Shown in pieces: positions 9,016-18,775 of a DNA stretch of 64,000 nt. The DNA comes from Candidatus Electrothrix aestuarii (GTDB lineage: Bacteria; Desulfobacterota; Desulfobulbia; Desulfobulbales; Desulfobulbaceae), in the NCBI GenBank assembly GCA_032595685.2, contig CP159373.1, forward strand, positions 1,261,001 to 1,325,000, given 5' to 3'. The stretch's first letter is position 1. Each line of letters opens with the position of its first letter. The notes below the pieces were generated by a model that ran no database searches, was not told the origin of the DNA, and saw only the letters and a list, made by a program, of their open reading frames with translations. A program made the translations under genes and the position numbers.

Positions 9016-10181
9016 GGCAGCAAAGAGGAGCAGACATCGCCGACCTTTATCATCGCTCCGCAGCCGTGGTCGATCTGGCTTGTATCAGCCATAACCTCCA
9101 GGTCGTCCAGAAAAAAGCCCCTGGCAGAAAAATCATTGCGATGGTCAAGGCTAATGCCTACGGACACGGGTTGGTGCGGGTTGCGGAACACCTTGCTGCG
9201 GAAGGCGTGGATTATCTGGGCACCGCCTTTGTCGAAGAAGCCCTGGAGTTGCGCAAAGCAGGGCTTACCGTGCCCATCATCACCTCGGGTCCCTTTTCAA
9301 AATTCCAAATCGGCCTGTTCATAGAAAATAATATTGATCTGACCATCGCCTCGGTGGATGCCTTGCAACACATCCGAGAAGCTGCCGAGTTCTATGGCAA
9401 GCGGGTCAATATCCACCTGAAGGTGGATACCGGCATGATGCGAATCGGGATACGGCATTCCAATACCGACAAGCTCTTTACCGCAGCCTTACAAGCGGAA
9501 AAATACCTGAACCTGGTCTCTATTTTTTCCCATTTTGCCGATGCAGATAATCCGGATCTCTCCTTTACCCAGCTTCAGCTGGAACGTTTTCACGAGGCAA
9601 CCCGCTTCTTTGACAACGAAAACCGCCCCTCTCCTCTCCTCCAAATTGCCAATTCCGCCGCCATCATGAGGATGCAGGACAGTCAGCTCGACATGGTCCG
9701 GCCAGGGATTATGCTGTACGGCTATCATCCTTCGCCCGCCTCAGCAGCCGAGGCAGAGCTGCTTCCCGCCCTTTCGCTCAGGGCAAAGATCATGTATTTC
9801 AAGGTCGTACTGGCCGAGAACTCTATCGGTTACGGCAGGACCTGGACTCCCAGCAAAAACTGCCGGGTTGTCACCATCCCGGTAGGGTACGGTGACGGCT
9901 ATAGCCGTGGCCTTTCCAATAAAGGACAGGTGCTGCTGCGTGGGAAAAGATATCCGGTGGTGGGGGGCGTTTGTATGGATCAGACCATGATCGGAATTGG
10001 GGATGGGGAGGCCTATATCGGGGAAGAGGTGCAGCTTATTGGCAAGCAGCGTGAGGAGAGCATCGGTGCTGATGAACTTGCTGCCCAGCTCGGCACGATC
10101 AGCTATGAGGTTCTGACCAATATCAGCGCAAGGGTGCCGAGGATTTATATCAATGAGAAGAGGTTAAAACGACCTTGCTGA
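9012..10181 (+). CDS. alr: Alanine racemase
   Basis: PLP-dependent enzyme converting L- to D-alanine for peptidoglycan. The PLP lysine is in MVKANAYGHG (Lys46 with this start) and the second catalytic base is the Tyr in NSIGYGRTW; GGVCMDQTMI and YGDGYSRG are also family blocks. The frame is open upstream to 8643, but that part lies over the preceding membrane protein and does not look like a racemase. The TTG at 9012-9014, overlapping the neighbour's TGA, gives 389 residues, slightly longer than the usual 360-380. The near-adjacent VDLACISHN block confirms that little N-terminal sequence is missing. Confidence 0.93.
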   Translation: MRQQRGADIADLYHRSAAVVDLACISHNLQVVQKKAPGRKIIAMVKANAYGHGLVRVAEHLAAEGVDYLGTAFVEEALELRKAGLTVPIITSGPFSKFQIGLFIENNIDLTIASVDALQHIREAAEFYGKRVNIHLKVDTGMMRIGIRHSNTDKLFTAALQAEKYLNLVSIFSHFADADNPDLSFTQLQLERFHEATRFFDNENRPSPLLQIANSAAIMRMQDSQLDMVRPGIMLYGYHPSPASAAEAELLPALSLRAKIMYFKVVLAENSIGYGRTWTPSKNCRVVTIPVGYGDGYSRGLSNKGQVLLRGKRYPVVGGVCMDQTMIGIGDGEAYIGEEVQLIGKQREESIGADELAAQLGTISYEVLTNISARVPRIYINEKRLKRPC

Positions 10182-10261
10182 GGGTGAAATCGCTGGTCAT
10201 TGAGTGCTGCAATATCTAGGTTCCCCCACCTGCCATCCTTCCAGGCTACTATAGCCCCCTG

Positions 10262-10340
10262 AATATACTATCAGGATTCGAACCCGCACCCCCGATCTGT
10301 AACCCGCATCGCTGCGCGGTTTGATTTTGCCCTGTGATAC
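10262..10340 (-). other. tRNA-like remnant (T-arm only)
   Basis: Read on the minus strand, the stretch contains GGTTCGAATCC inside a GC-rich arm, as in a tRNA T-arm, followed by a short tail. No matching anticodon arm or acceptor stem can be folded, so it is not a functional tRNA. A second stretch with the same TTCGAA block and the same neighbouring CTGCGCGGTTT string occurs at 62207-62252. This may be a leftover of an integration site. Confidence 0.4.
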
Positions 10341-10498
10341 CGAGTTGAGTACTTTTTATTGACGTTTTCAATTTCAGATGTATCTATGTCAAATTGAAAT
10401 CAGTAGCTTTTTTTAATTGTGGTCAATTGTGGTCTGCCCCTAATTTAGTCCCTAATTTATGTTAATTTATGTCCCTAATTTACCGATTCTTTTGAACT

Positions 10499-10650
10499 AT
10501 GGATAATACTGTAAAAAAATTTCCAAAAATAAGCTTTGCTATTTTCTCTGCTATTGTTGCTGTAGGGATATACTTATTTGAAAGAGAGATTAGCATTAAA
10601 GAGGCCAATAATCTTTTCCTTAGAGAAGAGATAGCTTTCTTAAAGAACAA
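10499..10650 (+). pseudogene. 5' fragment of a membrane-anchored coiled-coil protein split by an IS91-type element
   Basis: Encodes MDNTVKKFPKISFAIFSAIV and onward: one transmembrane helix (residues ~10-27) followed by charged helical sequence (EREISIKEANNLFLREEIAF). The frame then runs into the end of the IS91-type element and stops at 10697-10699. The continuation of an AT-rich, Lys/Glu-rich coiled-coil protein appears on the other side of the element from 11985. The simplest reading is one gene of about 380 codons broken by insertion. That the two halves belong together is inferred from composition, strand and position. Confidence 0.5.
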
Positions 10651-11984
10651 AACGCCCTACGGGCGGATTAAAACGGAAGCAATTGCGGTATCCACTTAAC
10701 CTGCCGACCCGAAGAGTTTCTCTTGTTGCATTCTTGTTTACTCTTGCTTTCCACAAAAGGTCCGTCTCTGCTCAGATCAAAGATATCTCCATAGTCAGGA
10801 TGCCAAATCCGCCATAAAAACATTTTTTCTTTACAGTTTGGACATGTTAACGGATCTTTCCCGAAACTCTGTACTAGACGCTCTCTCCAGCTCAATGACC
10901 TTGAATCACTTTTCATGAATTCAAAAGTCTTCTGGATAAAACGTTTACAGTCCATCAAAATCTCTATCGCGATTGTTTTTGTACGTCGAGAATATAACCC
11001 ATAATGGCGGACCATCTTGAATCCCTTTAGCGGGATATGGTCAATTAATCGTTGTATGAACTCTTTGGCTGGAATCGCTTCGGTAACTTTAACTTCTGTT
11101 TTATGATCAATATACCAAAATGTTACTTCCTCACCATCGTAATTCGTTATCTTGTGCTCTGCCAATGCTGGACGAGCCATATAGCGACCAATATATCGAG
11201 CTGCATGTCTTGCTGATGTCATCTTGCTTTTACCATTTACATAAAAACCATTACGTTGGCTTTTAAACAGGTAATCTATGAATCTTACATTTTCTTTTGT
11301 TTGCGGCAAGCTAGCCTTTATTTCAGTCAGCAAATAATATTGCCATTTTTTTCTAAGCAGACCATATGGCAAAAATGGAATATCAACCCACTGATTGGAA
11401 GATGTTAATCCTCCTTCTGTCATTAACATATGGACATGCGGATTAAACTTAAGATCTCTTCCAAACGTATGGACAACTAATAGAATTCCCGGAACAGCAT
11501 CAACTCCTTTACTTTGAAGTACTTCCACAGCCGCTTTTGAAGCACAATCCATCATAATCTTGATCAGCATACGATCACTAAAAATTATCTTTCGGAGTTC
11601 TTGTGGAATGGTAAACACTAAATGTCGATGAACTACGTCGAATATACTTTTCACTGTCTTTTCAACCCATTCATCGACGTATCGCTTACCGCAAGACGTA
11701 CAGAATCGACACTTACAGGTGAACCCTACTCTCTTTTTTCAAAACAATTCGGACAAATATACTCGACATAGCCATTGGTAGACTCTCCACAGTTGATCAT
11801 TTTTTCTACATTTTCAACGATTGACTCCCAGTGAAGGCTTGAGTACCTGCTTGCCAATTCAACGCAGACTACATACCAAAAATCACGAAAGATTAATTTT
11901 ATCAGCTTATTTTTCATTAAGCTAATACTCTATTCGCAATTACAACATGTTGAAAGGAAAATTTTATAATTTCCTATACAATAA
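10645..11984 (-). mobile_element. IS91-type insertion element (approximate ends)
   Basis: Contains a single HUH (Y2-type) transposase on the minus strand. A hairpin CGCCC-TAC-GGGCG at 10653-10665 sits just past the transposase stop, as expected for the replication-terminating end of this family. IS91 elements lack terminal inverted repeats and target duplications, so the ends given are estimated from where the flanking coding sequence stops and restarts. Confidence 0.6.
10668..11917 (-). pseudogene. IS91-family HUH transposase with a -1 frame break
   Basis: The larger part (start near 11654) has the HUH motif in NPHVHMLMTEGG, the Tyr-bearing RHAARYIGRYMARP and the family block PLKGFKMVRHYGLYS, plus a late zinc pair CPNCKEK. 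The N-terminal part (11726-11917) carries the Cys-rich finger CGESTNGYVEYICPNCFEK. The two lie in different frames: reading -1 at the A-run near 11740 restores CKCRFCTSCGKRYVDEW and joins them into about 416 residues. It is either a dead gene, a sequencing undercall, or -1 frameshifting; the phase does not match the canonical slippery heptamer. Confidence 0.8.
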
Positions 11985-12961
11985 AAAATTAAATCTGGTA
12001 GTTTTTCATACACTTGGACTGAACTAGATGCCCAGAAAAAAGTATATCAACAAAAACTAGATGAACTAAACAAGAAAATTGAAAAAATTAGAAGCGACCT
12101 TGTTTTAGAAAAAAAAGATAATGCAGATAGGAAAAAATCACTCGATGAGCTTGAGGTCACTTTATATGAAAAAGAGAATTTATTACGTAAAATAAAAAAA
12201 GTATTATTCAGAGATAAAGAGACAGGTTGTTCTTATAAGATTAGAGCATTAAAAAAGCAATAGAAAATAGTTCGCCATCAAATTATAAAAAATTACTTTG
12301 CGATATTCCTTATGATTCAATTTATAATATAGAAAAATATTTATCAAAAATTAAAAAGGCCACTAAAGAAAGCAGAGAAGAATTTATGAAGGCTTTTAAT
12401 TACCAGGATGAGCTTGTTGATTCTAAAAAAATTGCAAAAGAATACTATGATATAATAAAATCACAAAAAATAAAAACTGTAGCTTTTGTTGCAAAATTCA
12501 AAACATCATTAGAAGTCGAAAAAAGCACAGATACAGATCGAATTGCTATTTTAAATCCAATTAAGCTAAATGCAAGTTTTTGCCTATATAAATCTTTAAT
12601 TGATTACGATAAGGATAATGAGTTAAATTTTATGGATCAATTTCTTTTTTTTGATTTTATCAAAAAAATATCTTCTATTTCTTACGATAAAATTTACAGT
12701 AGAAATCAAGAAACTATGGATTTTCTTAATTCATCAGGCATTGATGGATTGATTACATTTACTGTTGCAGGCGATCATAGTTTTATTGTTGAACTTGTTT
12801 TGACCTCAAACAATTCTTCGTTTAATACGAGAAAAGTGCTCATGATAGACAAAAATAAAAACAACGCGCTACTTGAGGCTTATGAAGAATACTCAGAGGA
12901 GGTAGAAGATTTGACATCAAGATTGTATTTTGACCTTCAAACGCTAGATATGTTTCATTAA
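11985..12961 (+). pseudogene. 3' part of a coiled-coil protein, 5' end lost to the IS and one frame break
   Basis: Open from 11985 without a start codon: TWTELDAQKKVYQQKLDELN, then Lys/Glu-rich heptad sequence to a TAG at 12261-12263. Reading -1 at the A-run 12251-12256 continues smoothly (RALKKAIENSSPSNYKKLL) into the long frame ending at 12961. With the repair the piece is about 325 residues. The C-terminal ~190 residues are a mixed alpha/beta domain (AILNPIKLNASFCLY, DGLITFTVAGDHSFIVELVL) that I do not recognise. The first ATG giving a clean downstream protein is at 12386 (191 residues), which could be an internal start. Very low GC suggests transfer. Confidence 0.55.
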
Positions 12962-13086
12962 TTGATATAACACATACCTTCTACCACCCTGAGATGCTCT
13001 CAAAAAATCAGAATCGAATGCTATATACAGAAATAGTGTAAGCTGGTAGGGTTCGAGAGCCATAAAGCAAATGTTAGTTGAAGCAG

Positions 13087-13126
13087 AAAAAGGGCCGCCA
13101 GCTTAATTGCTAGCGACCCTTTTTTT
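13087..13126 (+). terminator. Rho-independent terminator of a repeated family
   Basis: A-run, stem GGGCCGCCAGC / GCTAGCGACCC with loop TTAATT, then seven T. Almost the same hairpin follows other genes at 47683, 60580 and 62255, so it is also a dispersed repeat. Functional in both directions by sequence. Confidence 0.75.
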
Positions 13127-13193
13127 ATGTAAAATCAGCGTATATTATGTTGCCAACTATACGAATGATTCTTTCTTGTAATGATTTTTTATG

Positions 13194-13385
13194 TCACGCG
13201 ACTTTTCTTTTCTCTTTTTCATCTTCTCTGCTTCTGATCCATTCCACAAACTCCGGGAAAGCCTTTTCAAATTGAATTTCAAACCATGCTTTTTTTTCTT
13301 GAATCCTGCCTCGTAGGTAAATAGGGGACGTAGCCCTATTATGATGCGGAATCGCGTCCTACGACTTCTGTTCCCAGTCGCCCAT
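13194..13385 (-). pseudogene. 63-codon small gene with an in-frame UAG, directly behind mqnB
   Basis: The ATG at 13383-13385 starts 2 bp after the mqnB stop codon. The frame reads MGDWEQKS, a UAG at 13359-13361, then DAIPHHNRATSPIYLRGRIQ and a Lys/Glu-rich tail ending in KEKRKVA and TGA. There is no ATG, GTG or TTG soon after the UAG that would give the same protein. Sequence quality of the downstream part (Trp, Phe and charged residues in natural order) looks coding. It may be a nonsense-mutated small protein, a repeat-derived fragment, or a readthrough or pyrrolysine case; the first two are more likely. Confidence 0.4.
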
Positions 13386-13387
13386 CT

Positions 13388-14050
13388 TCAGCCCGTCTTC
13401 AGCCCCGCCACAAGAACCGCAGCAGCCCTACCCGCTTCAGCACAAGCCTCCTGAATCCGCCAATTCTCCCGATTGCGATCCTCAACCATATTGCTGATGC
13501 AACGGACCTCCAGGCAAGGCAGGGAAAATTCCGCACAAACCCGTGCCACAGCTGCCCCTTCCATATTTTCGCACAGCCCGTGAAACTGGCGTCCCAGCTG
13601 ATTTCCCCGCAGCAAGGTCCCGCTGGCACAGTTCACCGTAACAAAGACACCCTGCAAAAAGGAAATACCCTCCTCACGCAACATTCCTCCCGCTAAAGCC
13701 AGCAGATCAGAATCCAGAACAAAACTATCCTGAACTGGTAAATCATCCCTAAATCTTTCCACCTTATCTGCCAACTGAATCCCGAGGTCCCCCAAAACTT
13801 CCTGTTCCGCAAGGCACAAATCAAGGAGCCCGGCCTGAACCGGACTATCATTTTCCATATATGCTCCGGCAATACCAAAATTGAGCACGCAACGTATCTC
13901 AGCCTGCTGCTGAAGAGCCCTTGCCAGAGAAAGGGTGGTCTCCACCGGCCCAATCCCTGTGATGAGCCGATATATCCCTTGCTGATCACCACCAGCATCA
14001 AGAAAGGCCTGCATCTCCATTTCCGTTGCCGCTGTCACCAATATGCCCAT
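13388..14050 (-). CDS. mqnB: Futalosine hydrolase
   Basis: 220-residue nucleosidase of the MTA/SAH nucleosidase fold. It cleaves the purine base from futalosine in the alternative (futalosine) route to menaquinone. Visible family blocks: the N-terminal VTAATEMEM, LITGIGPVETTLSLARAL, VLNFGIAGAY, and the purine-site ENMEGAAVARVC. In place of the MTA nucleosidase signature it has LCLAEQEVLGDLGI, typical of MqnB. Other mqn genes are not in the window. The CDS ends 2 bp before a small gene with an in-frame UAG. Confidence 0.92.
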   Translation of the reverse strand: MGILVTAATEMEMQAFLDAGGDQQGIYRLITGIGPVETTLSLARALQQQAEIRCVLNFGIAGAYMENDSPVQAGLLDLCLAEQEVLGDLGIQLADKVERFRDDLPVQDSFVLDSDLLALAGGMLREEGISFLQGVFVTVNCASGTLLRGNQLGRQFHGLCENMEGAAVARVCAEFSLPCLEVRCISNMVEDRNRENWRIQEACAEAGRAAAVLVAGLKTG

Positions 14051-14215
14051 AATCTCCTCCTGCTCCTCGATGCAACATATTATTAAATCGATAAATTTTA
14101 GCCATCGACACCTATCCCGTCAGAGTTCCAAGTAAAAACTTTCTCACGCCTTCTTCAAAGCCTCATCCTTTTCATCCCAGCAGATCTACTGTAACGGGAT
14201 GACATATATTTCTTT

Positions 14216-14244
14216 TTGACAGAAATCCTCTTATGGTTTACAAC
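14216..14244 (+). promoter_or_regulatory. Candidate sigma-70 promoter for the secreted Ig-like protein
   Basis: TTGACA at 14216-14221, 17-bp spacer, TACAAC at 14239-14244 (four of six matches to the -10 consensus). It lies in the 328-bp gap between divergent genes mqnB and the plus-strand secreted protein. Otherwise I see nothing coding in that gap. Confidence 0.5.
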
Positions 14245-14378
14245 CAGTGTACATGTTTTTTTCACCAGCCCGCATTTTCTCATACTGCTGAGCGGGCATC
14301 AAACCAAGAAATGATAGTTTAACTGATGACAGTTCGTACGATACCGAACGTTAGAGAATTGATCCTCGGAGGCCGATC

Positions 14379-16592
14379 ATGAATTCCTTGATGAACACAA
14401 AAAAGCTGCAAAACAATAAGCGCATAGCCCGGAGCGCCCTGCTCTCGCTCATCGTCTGTTGTTTTATGGTCATCAGCCATAATGCCTTTGCCCAATATCA
14501 GCCTGATATTGAAGCAACAGACAGTGGCGGAGGCACCTGGGGAGAAATTCTGCGAATGAACGTCCGCATCCAGGGATCTGGTGCCATCTTCAGCATCACC
14601 TCCAAGAAAGGCCCTTTTTATAACACAAACAGCGTCACCATCCGATCCGGTAGCCATGACGGCCCGATCGTTGTTGCCGGAAAAATTGCTCCGGGCAGCG
14701 AAGCAGCAAACCTGCAAGTGGATTTAGATGCGGTACCCTCATTTCCCCATCGCTTTTTTGCCACCATCACCAATAATATCGGCTTTGCCTGGGTTGGTCC
14801 CATCCAAATTTCTAAAAACGTGACCGCAATCACCGAGCCGGTACCCTGGGAGGACACCCCAAGCAATGTTGCTCCTCAGCCTCAGCGTCCCATTATCGAT
14901 GAGTCGCCGGACAAGGCAGAAGTAGACTCTGTGGTCAATATAGCCGTGACTGCCGGACAAAACCATACCAATGATATGGTCAGACTACAGTGTACAGCCA
15001 GCAGCTCCGATACCTCGCCAAGCAGCCCCTACCGCTCTGGCTGGGTGTATAGCGGTGATACCATCAAAATCCCCCTGACCTTCCACTCAACCGGTACCCA
15101 GGTAATTTTCTGTAATACCCTGAATAATCAAGGCGAGACCAGTTCTCTAAGCCAACGCACAATTATCGTCACACCGGCTCAGCGTTTTGCTATTACCCCG
15201 CCTGCACCGAGAAACAATATTTCAACACCTGTAGCCCCTATGGCGACACCAGCGACACCTCGTTTTACCGATTCAAGGCCTCGGATGTATACGCCCCCGG
15301 TAACACCGTCTGCACCAGCAACGCAACCCAACTACACTGCGCCGAAACCAAACTTCTCTCCCCCTGCACCGAATTACTCTGAGACTCCACCTCCCAGCAC
15401 ACCTGCCCGGAGACGAATCACCAGTACCCCGGTTCCCCTTGTTGAAGTTCCAGATCAGGGACCTGTTAATACACCAATCAGCATCAAGCTGACTGCCGGA
15501 CTTGATCCGCAAAACAGAGATCTGGTCAGGATTGGTTGCACAGCCAGTGATTCTGACAGGACACCGGATAATCCCTACCTGTCCGATTGGTTACCACCAG
15601 AAGGAAAAGCAGAAGGCACCTTTACCTTTTACTCTCCTGGTCCGAAAACCATCTACTGCACCTCATACAGCAGACAGGGGGTGACCAGTCCTTCGACCAA
15701 CAGGACGCTCAACGTCCAGTACGCCAATCAAGCTCCGGGAGCTCCGGTCATCAGCGAGTATCCTTATACCACTGAGCCTGGAAGAACCACCTATATTACG
15801 GTCACTGCTGGAGGTGATCCTGACGGCGATCAGGTACAGGTGAAGTGCTCAGCAACAGATTCCAGCATCACAGGGAACTCTCCTTATCTCTCCGAATGGG
15901 TAGCACCGAAGGCAACCGTGAGTGCCTCCCTTACCTTTTTCACTGCTGGAAATAAGGAAATAACCTGTATAAGCATTGACAGCAAGGATGCACAGAGCAA
16001 TCCAACGACACGCAAACTACACGTGCATACTTCCCAATATGCATCAACACACCGTATGCCTGATTATAATTTCAACAACCGGTCCAGTGCTTCATCAAAT
16101 GCAGCTGCTGCCCAAGATTGTGGCTGTGACCAGAAAAAGAAGGCCCAGGAAGAAATAGACTTTAACCAACCCTACATTCCCGGCTTCCCTATCCCCAATC
16201 GCCAAAACACCTACGAGCCGCCCAAACGGCAAGCAGACCTGAGCGGCCGGGTTGTTTACAGAAGCAGCGGCAGGCCTGCCCAGAATGCTCTCATCAAATT
16301 CTGGAACCCCATGTCCGGTCAGACATACACCGAGACAACGGATTTTAATGGCTCCTTTGAGTTCAACTTTCTCCACAAGAACCTCACAGGACAGCTTCAA
16401 GCCACCAAAGGGGCTGACGCTTCCGTTATTCGGGAAGTACAAATAAAACCTGCTGAGCCTGTTTTCCTTGACCTGACGATCATGGACAGCACCCCGGCAC
16501 CTGCTCCGGCGCCACAGCAGTCGTACTGGCCGTCTCAACAGGCTACGCAACCAGCCCCCCCAGCCCATAATAGTGTTTGGCAATTTAATTAA
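14379..16592 (+). CDS. Secreted protein with three Ig/PKD-like repeats and a carboxypeptidase-regulatory-like domain
   Basis: 737 residues. A Sec signal peptide (SALLSLIVCCFMVISHNAFA) ends near residue 38. Three related ~80-residue beta domains follow, each with a Cys pair: near 175-265 (LQCTASSSDTSP...VIFCNT), 355-440 (IGCTASDSDRTP...TIYCTS) and 455-540 (VKCSATDSSITG...EITCIS). The first two are separated by a Pro/Thr-rich linker (TPATPRFTD, SPPAPNYSETPPPS). After a QDCGCDQKKK segment there is an Ig-like CarboxypepD_reg-type domain (DLSGRVVYRSSGRPAQNALI) and a Pro/Gln-rich tail. It probably acts at the cell surface or outside; no enzyme motif is seen. The ATG follows GGAGG at 8-9 bp. Confidence 0.8.
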   Translation: MNSLMNTKKLQNNKRIARSALLSLIVCCFMVISHNAFAQYQPDIEATDSGGGTWGEILRMNVRIQGSGAIFSITSKKGPFYNTNSVTIRSGSHDGPIVVAGKIAPGSEAANLQVDLDAVPSFPHRFFATITNNIGFAWVGPIQISKNVTAITEPVPWEDTPSNVAPQPQRPIIDESPDKAEVDSVVNIAVTAGQNHTNDMVRLQCTASSSDTSPSSPYRSGWVYSGDTIKIPLTFHSTGTQVIFCNTLNNQGETSSLSQRTIIVTPAQRFAITPPAPRNNISTPVAPMATPATPRFTDSRPRMYTPPVTPSAPATQPNYTAPKPNFSPPAPNYSETPPPSTPARRRITSTPVPLVEVPDQGPVNTPISIKLTAGLDPQNRDLVRIGCTASDSDRTPDNPYLSDWLPPEGKAEGTFTFYSPGPKTIYCTSYSRQGVTSPSTNRTLNVQYANQAPGAPVISEYPYTTEPGRTTYITVTAGGDPDGDQVQVKCSATDSSITGNSPYLSEWVAPKATVSASLTFFTAGNKEITCISIDSKDAQSNPTTRKLHVHTSQYASTHRMPDYNFNNRSSASSNAAAAQDCGCDQKKKAQEEIDFNQPYIPGFPIPNRQNTYEPPKRQADLSGRVVYRSSGRPAQNALIKFWNPMSGQTYTETTDFNGSFEFNFLHKNLTGQLQATKGADASVIREVQIKPAEPVFLDLTIMDSTPAPAPAPQQSYWPSQQATQPAPPAHNSVWQFN

Positions 16593-16616
16593 GGCCGCGT
16601 AAAAGCCCAGGAATAC

Positions 16617-16640
16617 TCCCGCCCCTTCTGAGGGGCGGGA
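16617..16640. terminator. GC-rich hairpin behind the secreted protein gene
   Basis: CCCGCCCC and GGGGCGGG arms of 8 bp around TTCTGA, 25 bp after the stop codon. There is no clear T-run, so termination would be weak or factor-assisted. Confidence 0.45.
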
Positions 16641-16823
16641 TTCAAACCAGAATCGGATCGTTACAACCTTTCCTGCAATCCGCAGGATGTTTCCACAGCC
16701 TCACGCTTTTCCGCAACTCTTTCCATTATATCCCTCTCTGCGACTCCCAACCTTTCTTACCCAGTGAAAAGAATAACTACCCGTTGCAGAAGGATATTTT
16801 TTTAAATATACACGTATACACTT

Positions 16824-17950
16824 ATGTCTCAATGTAACGAGACGGCAGATAATGCCGTGCAGGAGATCTACCAACTTTCCTCTTACGACTACCCCTTACC
16901 AGAAGAGCTGATCGCTCAACAGCCTGCTCCCCAGAGAGACCAATCCCGCCTTCTGGTCCTGGATTGCGTCAACAACAGCAGGCAGCATACCCAGTTCGAG
17001 ACCCTCTGCCACTTGCTCCGTCCAGGGGACCTGCTGGTGGTCAATAACACCAAGGTCTTCCCGGCCCGCCTATTTGGCCAGAAGGCAACCGGGGGCAAGA
17101 TAGAAATGCTCCTGCTCCATTTCCCAACCCGGATCAAAGAGGAAAAAGGGATCTGCCAGGCTGGGACCCTGGCCCTGATAAAAAGCTCCAAACGGCCAAA
17201 GCCGGGTAGCATGCTCCATTTCTCTGAGAACCTGCAAGCCAGAGTTGACGCACTGCTCCCTGATGGTAAGGCTGAAGTCAGCATCCTCTACCCTGCTGAT
17301 GCTGATCTGGAGCTACTGCTGGAACAACATGGAGAGATCCCCTGCCGCCCTATATCAAACGACCGGAAGGCAGCACTGAGGAAGATGCGCAGCGCTATCA
17401 GACCAAGTATGCCCGCCATATCGGCTCAGTTGCGGCACCAACCGCTGGTCTCCATCTCAGTAAGGCGCTGATCAAAAAGCTTCAGGATAGCGGTATCGGT
17501 TTCGCAGAGGTAACCCTGCATGTGGGCTACGGGACCTTTGCCCCTGTACGTTGTGAGGATATTCGGGAACATACCCTCCATAAAGAGTTAGTTCGTGTTG
17601 CAGAGGAAACAGCGGAAGCGATCAATACAACCAGGGAAAAAGGCGGAAGGATATGGGCCGTGGGCACAACCACGGCCAGGACGCTGGAATTTGCAGCCAA
17701 GCATGCGAACACAGCAGGTAAGCTGCAAGCGATTGAGGAACTCTGCGGTCTGTATATTTATCCAGGCTACCAGTTTCAGGTAGTGGATAACCTGATCACT
17801 AATTTCCACCTCCCAAAATCATCCTTACTCTTTATGATTGCGGCCTTGGCAGGAAAGGAGCGGGTCTTAGAGGCCTACGGGGAAGCTGTTGAACAGGGAT
17901 ATCGTTTTTTCAGCTACGGGGATGCAATGGCGATTATCACCAAAGAATAA
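16824..17950 (+). pseudogene. queA: S-adenosylmethionine:tRNA ribosyltransferase-isomerase, one base missing
   Basis: QueA transfers and isomerises the ribosyl of SAM onto preQ1-tRNA to make epoxyqueuosine. The N-terminal part is clear (YDYPLPEELIAQQPAPQRDQ, LLVVNNTKVFPARL). At 17339-17342 the run CCCC in what should read GEIPLPPYIKRP lacks one C, so the frame leaves the family sequence and stops at 17471. The other frame continues perfectly (RYQTKYARHIGSVAAPTAGL, VTLHVGYGTFAPVR, DNLITNFHLPKSSLLFMI) to 17950. Restoring one C gives 375 residues, a normal full length, and all domains are otherwise intact. Either a very recent inactivation or a sequencing undercall. Confidence 0.92.
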
Positions 17951-17992
17951 AAAGGTACTTGAGGTGTAGTGAGCGCTTCTTTTGTTTCGCGC

Positions 17993-18469
17993 TCAGCCTT
18001 CATCATCCTCATCCGGCTCCAGCTCAAAGGAGACCGCTTTGACGAACTCCGCTCCCAATTGCATGGGGTCTTCAGCCTCGTAGAGTAAGGTGGTCTGAAG
18101 GAACAAAAAGCTTTCATGTCCCATTGAGAGAAATTCAAGGGCCATGCCCTCCTCATTCACCCAAACAACAGTGCAACGGGCCCGGAGCTCAATACCAAAG
18201 TCATTCTCAGGATTGCTCAGTTCGACGATGCAGGTATCTCCTTTCTGTTGGTCAAACTGCCCCTTAACATACATTCCGCCCAGACTGAGATTGTCGACGG
18301 TGTTATGTGTATATTTCTTTCCGTCGAAATCAATATGTACATCTCGCTGGAAGTCCACTCGGGTATACTGCCGGGTTCGAGTATACTCCCCGGTATTTAA
18401 AGTATTCATCAAACCGTCTTTATGGGAAAAGGGTATTCGCAATGTCTTGAAAGAGGACAATTCCTGCAT
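17993..18469 (-). CDS. PilZ domain protein
   Basis: 158 residues with a PilZ-type c-di-GMP binding core: basic N-terminal part (EYTRTRQYTRVDFQRDVHID) carrying the R-x3-R-like motif, then DNLSLGGMYVKG matching D/N-x-S-x-x-G, followed by beta strands (LRARCTVVWVNEEGMALEFL). The C-terminal ~40 residues are acidic and end in DEDDEG. It probably couples c-di-GMP to motility or surface behaviour; no partner is nearby. The canonical RxxxR is imperfect (RQYTR), so binding should not be assumed. Confidence 0.75.
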   Translation of the reverse strand: MQELSSFKTLRIPFSHKDGLMNTLNTGEYTRTRQYTRVDFQRDVHIDFDGKKYTHNTVDNLSLGGMYVKGQFDQQKGDTCIVELSNPENDFGIELRARCTVVWVNEEGMALEFLSMGHESFLFLQTTLLYEAEDPMQLGAEFVKAVSFELEPDEDDEG

Positions 18470-18775
18470 ATAGGATTTATCACATCAAAGTAAAAATAAT
18501 AAATGATCTTTCCTGTTTTTTCAAAGTAAATATTTCAAATTGCCCATTTGGCGGGCACTCTCCTTCAGAACAAACAACTTACGCTCTCCAGTACCCACTG
18601 TTCTCAAGAACATTCGCAGGTACCAGGCCGGTATACAGCAGGCCGTCGCCTTGCTGCCCTCTCGTATATAAAAAAATAAATGTCTGATAGAAAAGCTGAT
18701 AAGGGCTTACTTTGTTTGCGGGTGGGGAGGGAGGTATGGGAGGGGAGAGGCGGGCTGCCATAGGGTCGTTTCTGT

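Noticed and set aside
10262-10340. A functional tRNA gene
   Set aside because: Only the T-arm can be formed; anticodon and acceptor stems are missing.
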